Assembly: GCF_003853705.1 (NCBI RefSeq)
Contig: NZ_QTQI01000031.1
Span: 23,084 to 87,083 of the forward strand
Length of the DNA: 64,000 bases
Direction: 5' to 3'
From: Burkholderia sp. Bp8992
Lineage (GTDB): Bacteria; Pseudomonadota; Gammaproteobacteria; Burkholderiales; Burkholderiaceae
The notes beneath the pieces were generated by a model. That model did no database searches. It worked only from the letters and a program-made list of their open reading frames with translations, and had not been told where the DNA came from. Below, one piece after another: positions 58,872 to 64,000 of this stretch (positions are counted from its first letter, which is position 1; every line of letters starts with the position of its first letter). The position numbers and the translations under genes are program-made.

Positions 58872-60464
58872 ATGAATCAACCTGCTTCGTCCGCACCGAA
58901 CAATTCGGGCTCCGTCGAACGCACCAGGCAGGTCGGCTATGCCGTCTTCCTGCTGGTGCTCGCGCTCGGCGCGATCTATATCGCCACGCACCTGATCGAC
59001 GATCTGTCGCCGGTCCGCGAAGGGAAGCTGTTCCCTTACCTGCTGCTCGGCGCCGCGCTGCTGATCGCGCTCGGCTTCGAATTCGTCAACGGCTTCCACG
59101 ACACCGCGAACGCGGTCGCCACCGTGATCTATACGCACTCGCTGACGCCGAACGTCGCGGTGATCTGGTCCGGCATGTGGAACTTCCTCGGCGTGATGGT
59201 CTCGAGCGGCGCCGTCGCGTTCGGCATCCTGCAACTGCTGCCGGTCGAGCTGATCCTGCAGGTCGGCAGCGGCTCGGGCTTCGCGATGGTATTCGCGCTG
59301 CTGATCGCCGCGATCGTCTGGAACCTCGCGACCTGGTATTTCGGGTTGCCGTCGTCGAGCTCGCATACGCTGATCGGGTCGATCATCGGCGTCGGGCTGA
59401 TGAACCAGCTGATGCACGGGCCGTCCGGCACGAGCGGCGTCGACTGGGGCCAGGCGCTCGGCGTCGGCAAGTCGCTGCTGTTCTCGCCGATCGTCGGCTT
59501 CCTGTGCGCGGCACTGCTGCTGCTCGTGCTGAAGACGCTTGTGCGGATTCCCGAGCTGTACAAGGAACCGCCGAAGGATCAGCCGCCGCCGTTCTGGATT
59601 CGCTGCCTGCTGATCCTGACCTGCACGGGCGTTTCGTTTGCGCACGGCTCGAACGACGGGCAGAAAGGGATGGGCCTCATCATGCTGATCCTGATCGGCA
59701 CGGTGCCGACCGCGTATGCGTTGAACAAGGCCGTCACGCCGGCCGAATCGCAGACCTTCGTGGCCGTCGCGAACCAGGCGGCCGCGACGTTCGGCAAGTA
59801 CACGAACGGCGTCGCGCCGTCCACGAACCCGCGCGCCGACGTCGAACACTACGTGCAGCGTCGTGAACTGACGCCTGCCGTGCTGCCGGCCGTGCAGCAG
59901 CTGTCGACATCGCTCGCGACGGCAGTCGGCGCGTCGGGGTCGATGGCCGCCGTGCCGCAGCGCGACGTCGACAACGTGCGCAACACGATGTATCTGGTAT
60001 CCGAAGCAATCCGCCTGATCGAGAAGTCGGGCCAGCCCGCGTTCGCCGCCGACGACAAGCTCGCAATCGACAACTATCGCAAGCAGCTCGACCACGCGAC
60101 CAAGTTCATTCCGACGTGGGTGAAGGTTGCCGTCGCGATCGCGCTGGGCCTCGGCACGATGGTCGGCTGGAAGCGGATCGTCGTGACCGTCGGCGAGAAA
60201 ATCGGCAAGCAGCATCTGACCTACGGACAGGGCGCATCGGCCGAACTCGTCGCGATGCTGACGATCGGCGCCGCCGACGTGTACGGGCTGCCGGTGTCGA
60301 CGACCCACGTGCTGTCGTCGGGTGTCGCGGGCACGATGGCGGCGAACGGGTCGGGGCTGCAATGGGGTACGGTGCGCAGCCTCGTGCTCGCGTGGGTGCT
60401 GACGCTGCCGGCGTCGATCGTGCTTGCCGGCGCGCTCTACTGGTTGTTCCGGTCGATGGCTTGA
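58872..60464 (+). CDS. pit: PiT-family inorganic phosphate transporter
   Basis: This is a 530-residue inner-membrane protein from the ATG at 58872. The two PiT signatures are present: Glu-Phe-Val-Asn-Gly-Phe-His-Asp-Thr-Ala-Asn-Ala-Val-Ala-Thr near residues 71-85 and Ser-Phe-Ala-His-Gly-Ser-Asn-Asp-Gly-Gln-Lys-Gly near 257. A central hydrophilic loop of about 120 residues separates the two halves, as in E. coli PitA. It carries phosphate, usually as a metal-phosphate complex, with protons. A family link to divalent metals is interesting beside cbtBA, but no direct operon is seen. The ribosome site is weak. Confidence 0.93.
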   Translation: MNQPASSAPNNSGSVERTRQVGYAVFLLVLALGAIYIATHLIDDLSPVREGKLFPYLLLGAALLIALGFEFVNGFHDTANAVATVIYTHSLTPNVAVIWSGMWNFLGVMVSSGAVAFGILQLLPVELILQVGSGSGFAMVFALLIAAIVWNLATWYFGLPSSSSHTLIGSIIGVGLMNQLMHGPSGTSGVDWGQALGVGKSLLFSPIVGFLCAALLLLVLKTLVRIPELYKEPPKDQPPPFWIRCLLILTCTGVSFAHGSNDGQKGMGLIMLILIGTVPTAYALNKAVTPAESQTFVAVANQAAATFGKYTNGVAPSTNPRADVEHYVQRRELTPAVLPAVQQLSTSLATAVGASGSMAAVPQRDVDNVRNTMYLVSEAIRLIEKSGQPAFAADDKLAIDNYRKQLDHATKFIPTWVKVAVAIALGLGTMVGWKRIVVTVGEKIGKQHLTYGQGASAELVAMLTIGAADVYGLPVSTTHVLSSGVAGTMAANGSGLQWGTVRSLVLAWVLTLPASIVLAGALYWLFRSMA

Positions 60465-60743
60465 TTCGCGTTGCGACGGGTGGCCGGTGTGCGCCGGCTG
60501 CCTGTCGTGGAAGATTCGCCGCTCCGCTTCTCCGCCTTTCCGCACTGATACGTCGCAGCCTTCGATGTATCGTGCGCGCCGCATGCCCTCCTCCCCCTTC
60601 CGAATTGAAGCGCAAGATCTGGAGCGCATCTGTGCTCGAACGTCGCTAGACTGGGGGCATCATTTTTTGTGGCTGCAACCGTGCATGCGACGCTTCCGAG
60701 CATTCCGCGCGGCGCCACATCGCTGACGAACCGAGGGACGCCC

Positions 60744-61487
60744 GTGAACATCGCCGATCTGCAACCTGCCATCGAATCTCCCGACATCGCGCAACGCGTC
60801 GACACCATCGACTGGCGGACCGTCGGTGCCGAGCTCGATCGTTATGGGTGCGCGCATGTGCCGGGCCTGATTTCGCCGGACGAATGCGATACGCTTGCGT
60901 CGCTCTATCCGTTGGATGCACTCTATCGTTCACGCGTCGTGATGGCGCGGCACGGATTCGGCCGCGGCGAATACAAATACTTCGCGTACCCGCTGCCTGC
61001 GGCCATCGCCGAGCTACGCGCGACGATCTATCCGCATCTCGCACCCGTCGCGAATCGCTGGAACCAGGCACTCGGAATCGACGTCCGTTATCCGAACGAC
61101 CACGCGACCTTCCTCGATCGCTGCCACGCGGCGGGACAAACGCGACCGACGCCGCTGATCCTGCAATACGGTCCCGACGACTACAACTGCCTCCATCAGG
61201 ATCTCTACGGCGAACACGTGTTTCCGCTGCAGGTCGCGATCCTGCTGTCGGCGCCGGGCCGCGATTTCACGGGCGGGGAATTCGTGTTGACGGAGCAGCG
61301 GCCACGCATGCAATCACGTACCGAAGTGGTGCCGTTGATGCAGGGCGACGCGGTGATCTTCGCCGTGCACGGCAGACCCGTGCAGGGAACGCGCGGCGTC
61401 TATCGCGTCAACCTGCGCCACGGCGTGAGCCGAATTCGCAGCGGCCATCGCCACACGGTCGGCATCATCTTTCATGACGCGCAGTGA
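60744..61487 (+). CDS. 2-oxoglutarate/Fe(II)-dependent dioxygenase
   Basis: I chose the GTG at 60744 because GAGGGA lies 5 bases before it. An upstream GTG (60669) has no ribosome site. The 247-residue protein has the double-stranded beta-helix ligands: His151 and Asp153 in Leu-His-Gln-Asp-Leu-Tyr-Gly, the distal His226 in Leu-Arg-His-Gly-Val-Ser-Arg, and Arg236 in Gly-His-Arg-His-Thr for 2OG. Gly-Gly-Glu-Phe-Val-Leu-Thr-Glu between them is typical of PKHD/proline-hydroxylase-like proteins. There is no signal peptide. The substrate is unknown. It is downstream of pit by 279 bases. Confidence 0.88.
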   Translation: MNIADLQPAIESPDIAQRVDTIDWRTVGAELDRYGCAHVPGLISPDECDTLASLYPLDALYRSRVVMARHGFGRGEYKYFAYPLPAAIAELRATIYPHLAPVANRWNQALGIDVRYPNDHATFLDRCHAAGQTRPTPLILQYGPDDYNCLHQDLYGEHVFPLQVAILLSAPGRDFTGGEFVLTEQRPRMQSRTEVVPLMQGDAVIFAVHGRPVQGTRGVYRVNLRHGVSRIRSGHRHTVGIIFHDAQ

Positions 61488-61712
61488 CAACAGTCGGGAT
61501 GAGCTTGGTGTCGTCTCGGCATTCGTGGCTCGGATGATTTCAGGGTCGCGCCAGGCGCACCGCGCGGTCTGCTCACGCTACTGCAGCCGCGACGAATGAG
61601 CGATTGCGCTGACCGTCGGGCCATCACACCCGCACCGGATCGACGTTTCAGGTGAGCAGCGGAAAACAGCCTCGCTCACCTGTCGTGGTGCAGATTCGAT
61701 TAGCCGTTCGGC

Positions 61713-63137
61713 CTACCCTCGCGCCATAGTCGCCCGCAGCCGATCGCCTGCATCGGAGGCCAGCCGTGCATAGCCCGGCAACGTCAGCAGCGCGAGCACA
61801 CCTGCCGCGACGAATGCCCAGCGGAAATCGTCGAGCACGTAATGCATGCCGGCCGCATCGCCGCGCACCAGCGCCGCGAGCCGCAGCGACAACGCACCGA
61901 ACGCGATCCCCATCCCGATCGTCATCTGCTGCGCGGCGCTCCACAGCGTGCTGGCCGCGCTCGTCTGATGCGCCGGGATATCCGCATAGGCGAGGGTCGC
62001 GAGCGTCGTGAACTGCATCGACCGCGTCAGTCCGTAGACGAATACGACGAGCAGCGTGATCGCCAGCGGCGTCGACGCGGTCAGCCAGCCGCACGCGATC
62101 GTGAAGAAGCCGACGATCGTCACGTCGACGAGTGCAACGCGCCGGAAGCCATATCGGTCGAGAATCCACGACGTTCCAGCTTTCATCCCCAGATTGCCGA
62201 GCGCGCTCGCGAGCAGCAGCAGGCCCGACTGGAACGGCGACAGCCCGAAGCCGATCTGGAACAGCAGCGGCAGCAGGTAGGGCACGGCGTTGATCGCCAT
62301 TCGCGTGACCGAACCGGTGATCACGGTCACCGAGAACGTCGGCACCTTCAGCGTCGTGAAATCGAGCAGCGGATGTACGCAGCGTCGTGCATGCAGCCAC
62401 GCGGCCGCACCGAACAGCACGCTCGCCCCCACCAGGACGCCCGCGCGCGTGAAATCGACATCCTGTTGCCCGGCCGCTTCGGTGCCGATCAGCAGGCAAG
62501 TCAGCGCACCACCGGCCAGCACGAATCCAACCCAGTCGAGCGGCCGTTGCTCGTCAGCCCGCGTGTTCCGGACGATCAGCCAGGTACAGACGAGCGCGGC
62601 AATACCGAACGGGACGTTCAGCAGGAAGATCCAGCGCCATGACGCGTAGGTCGTGATGAAGCCGCCGATCGGCGGCCCGACGACAGGCGCGACGATGCCC
62701 GGCCACGTGATCGTCGCGATCGCACGCATCAGCTTGGCCTTCTCGGTGCTCCGCACGACGATCATCCGTCCGACCGGCACCATCATCGCCCCACCGACGC
62801 CCTGCAGCAGCCGCGCAGCCGTGAACGTCACGACACCGTCGGACAGCCCGCACAGCACCGATGCCCCGGTGAACACGACGATCGCACTTGCGAATACCGT
62901 GCGCGATCCATAGCGATCCGCGATCCAGCCGCTGATCGGGATGAACACCGCCAACGCCAGCATATAGGCCGTCATGCCGAGGCTCAGCGCATTCGGACCG
63001 ACACCGAACGAGCGCGCCATTTGCGGCAACGCAGTCGCGATCACGGTCGTGTCGAGGTACTCCATGAAGAACGTTGCGGCGACGAGATACGGCAAGAAGT
63101 CGGTCGTCCGACTACCTTGGGCAGGGCTGTCAGTCAT
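61713..63137 (-). CDS. DHA2-family (EmrB-like) MFS multidrug exporter
   Basis: This is a 474-residue protein starting Met-Thr-Asp-Ser-Pro-Ala at 63137, with about 14 helices. It has Leu-Asp-Thr-Thr-Val-Ile-Ala-Thr-Ala-Leu-Pro in helix 1, Gly-Trp-Ile-Ala-Asp-Arg-Tyr-Gly-Ser-Arg in loop 2-3, Ala-Arg-Leu-Leu-Gln-Gly-Val-Gly-Gly-Ala in helix 4 and Gly-Pro-Pro-Ile-Gly-Gly in helix 5, the antiporter motif C region. No membrane-fusion (EmrA) or outer-membrane partner gene is adjacent, so it probably works alone. The drug or metabolite is unknown. It lies between the dioxygenase and the rRNA operon end. Confidence 0.92.
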   Translation of the reverse strand: MTDSPAQGSRTTDFLPYLVAATFFMEYLDTTVIATALPQMARSFGVGPNALSLGMTAYMLALAVFIPISGWIADRYGSRTVFASAIVVFTGASVLCGLSDGVVTFTAARLLQGVGGAMMVPVGRMIVVRSTEKAKLMRAIATITWPGIVAPVVGPPIGGFITTYASWRWIFLLNVPFGIAALVCTWLIVRNTRADEQRPLDWVGFVLAGGALTCLLIGTEAAGQQDVDFTRAGVLVGASVLFGAAAWLHARRCVHPLLDFTTLKVPTFSVTVITGSVTRMAINAVPYLLPLLFQIGFGLSPFQSGLLLLASALGNLGMKAGTSWILDRYGFRRVALVDVTIVGFFTIACGWLTASTPLAITLLVVFVYGLTRSMQFTTLATLAYADIPAHQTSAASTLWSAAQQMTIGMGIAFGALSLRLAALVRGDAAGMHYVLDDFRWAFVAAGVLALLTLPGYARLASDAGDRLRATMARG

Positions 63138-63688
63138 GAACGATGCGGGAGAAGGAATGCAGAAGACACCGATCGCCGGCAGATGCAGGCAGATGCCGCG
63201 AATCGGGACGAATGCCGATATTACCCCGAAGGGCCTGCTCGCCGCTCTGCAGCACATATCGAGCAAACGGACTTTATGCGCATAGATTTTTATGGAGATT
63301 TCTGGCGCGTTCGCCGGAGGCACGCACGATCAGGTCGACCTGGTGCGTCGAAAATCAGGTGGATGGCGCGGTGAATTTTTCGGTAAAAATCGGCATTTGT
63401 CGACCATCGTCCACGAACGTCGGCCATCACCGGCCAACAAGACATCGCCGCTGGATTTGCCGACATCGGCCGGACACCGACTGAAGATGGATGGCGTAGT
63501 CCGTAGAAGAACGTGCCGAGAATTTCTTGGGTGCCTGACGACCGATCGCTCGAGGCCGCGAAGATCCTGATTCGAGGTCATCGACGCTTCAGCTCGAGCC
63601 GCATTGCGCCTGGCCGACAGCCTGCGCGCATTTCCGGCGCTGAAATGCAAAAACCCCCGCCTTTCGGGCGGGGGTTTCTGGCTTAGGG
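63138..63688. other. Gene-free region downstream of the rRNA operon
   Basis: About 550 bases with lower GC and no supportable gene. The stretch 63355-63480 (TTTTTCGGTAAAAATC and following) reads differently from Burkholderia coding DNA and could be the remains of an element, but I see no terminal repeats. The rRNA terminator hairpin is at 63649-63677. Confidence 0.5.
63649..63677 (-). terminator. Terminator of the rRNA operon
   Basis: On the minus strand AAACCCCCGCCC pairs with GGCGGGGGTTT around GAAA and runs into TTTTTGC. The perfect GC stem starts about 12 bases past the 3' end of 5S rRNA. Confidence 0.85.
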
Positions 63689-63803
63689 AGCCTGACGATT
63701 ACCTACTTTCACACGGGAATCCGCACTATCATCGGCGTAGAGTCGTTTCACAGTCCTGTTCGGGATGGGAAGGGGTGGGACCGACTCGCTATGGTCATCA
63801 GGC
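63689..63803 (-). rRNA. rrf: 5S ribosomal RNA
   Basis: The minus strand reads GCCTGATGACCATAGCGAG, then CCCACCCCTTCCCATCCCGAA, GTAGGTAATCGTCAGGCT at the end, the standard betaproteobacterial 5S. The first and last ten bases pair as helix I. The length is about 115 bases. Exact ends are estimated within a few bases. Confidence 0.95.
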
Positions 63804-63937
63804 AAAGAGGGTTGTTGTGCTGGCTTCGCAGCGCAACCAATCTTGGAAGAAGCAGTAATTTTGAGTTGTGTGTATCACACACGAGAATCCAACCAGTCCT
63901 GGCTCACATCGCTGGAGCCGAAACAGACTTGTTATAG

Positions 63938-64000
63938 GATCAAGCCTTACGGGCAATTAGTATCAGTTAGCTGAACGCATTACTGCGCTTACACACCTGA
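63938..64000 (-). rRNA. rrl: 23S ribosomal RNA, 3' end (rest outside window)
   Basis: The minus strand of the last 63 bases reads GTGTAAGCGCAGTAATGCG, then CTAACTGATACTAATTGCCC and ends GGCTTGATCC, the known 23S 3' terminus of Burkholderiaceae. The 134-base spacer to 5S lies at 63804-63937. Confidence 0.92.

Noticed and set aside
60669-60743. Upstream GTG start for the dioxygenase
   Set aside because: No ribosome site, whereas GAGGGA precedes the GTG at 60744.
63604-63974. Open frames over the 5S/23S region
   Set aside because: They overlap rRNA and its spacer. RNA identity is clear.
1-64000. CRISPR arrays, insertion sequences, integrases, tRNA genes
   Set aside because: None could be supported: no regular spaced repeats, transposase motifs, recombinase motifs or tRNA T-loops in the intergenic DNA that I read.

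Overview
The window looks like ordinary chromosome from a high-GC betaproteobacterium, almost certainly a Burkholderia, most likely of the cepacia complex. This rests on sequence character, not a database hit: strong GC bias at third codon positions, two Gram-negative general porins of the Burkholderia/Neisseria type, many LysR regulators and MFS/LysE/DMT exporters, a PaiB/MocR divergent pair, and a 5S/23S rRNA end of betaproteobacterial type. I see no insertion sequence, prophage, CRISPR array or tRNA.

Layout. 1-3105: an operon with a DsrE-like protein (cut by the window edge), a periplasmic binding protein, and a diheme cytochrome pair that fits TsdB/TsdA thiosulfate dehydrogenase. 3122-7173: a secreted beta-propeller protein, a GFA-family enzyme and a porin. 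7479-10160: a LysE exporter, a GNAT acetyltransferase, a metallophosphoesterase and an alpha/beta hydrolase. 10235-13106: an OmpR-type two-component system and a divergent TlpA-like thioredoxin. 13159-15429: a PaiB-like protein divergent from a MocR regulator. 15554-20236: a class A penicillin-binding protein, a WG-repeat protein and a small exported protein.

20496-26199 is a purine nucleoside module: deaminase, AzgA-type base permease, LysR regulator, Tat-exported nucleoside hydrolase and porin. The parts suggest uptake through the porin, hydrolysis in the periplasm, import of the free base and its deamination. 26362-32353 holds an L,D-transpeptidase, an MFS transporter and a large MscS-type channel whose upstream region carries three strong hairpins. 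32360-33706 is a compact run of three small genes with lower GC than their neighbours. 33940-39877 is a lysine/pipecolate catabolic cluster: P6C dehydrogenase AmaB, a LysP-like permease, a pipecolate-oxidase-like flavoprotein and a TetR regulator. 39935-45148 has a phospholipase D-like protein, a DeoR regulator, a small protein, a DMT exporter and NadE. 45220-48562 is an S53 plus S10 peptidase pair. 48810-53499 has a LysE exporter with a divergent Lrp regulator, then a ureohydrolase with its LysR regulator and an MHS-family transporter. 53598-58696 is metE/metR followed by cbtA/cbtB behind a cobalamin riboswitch, with a divergent, active-site-altered histidine phosphatase. 58872-63137 has a PiT phosphate transporter, a 2OG-Fe(II) dioxygenase and a DHA2 drug exporter. 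The window ends in the tail of an rRNA operon on the minus strand.

The best candidates for something not yet described are the histidine phosphatase lacking its RHG arginine beside a B12-controlled cobalt transporter, the three-gene low-GC cluster at 32.4-33.7 kb, the S53/S10 protease pair without visible export signals, and several clean palindromes or stacked hairpins in intergenic DNA. None is proven by sequence alone.
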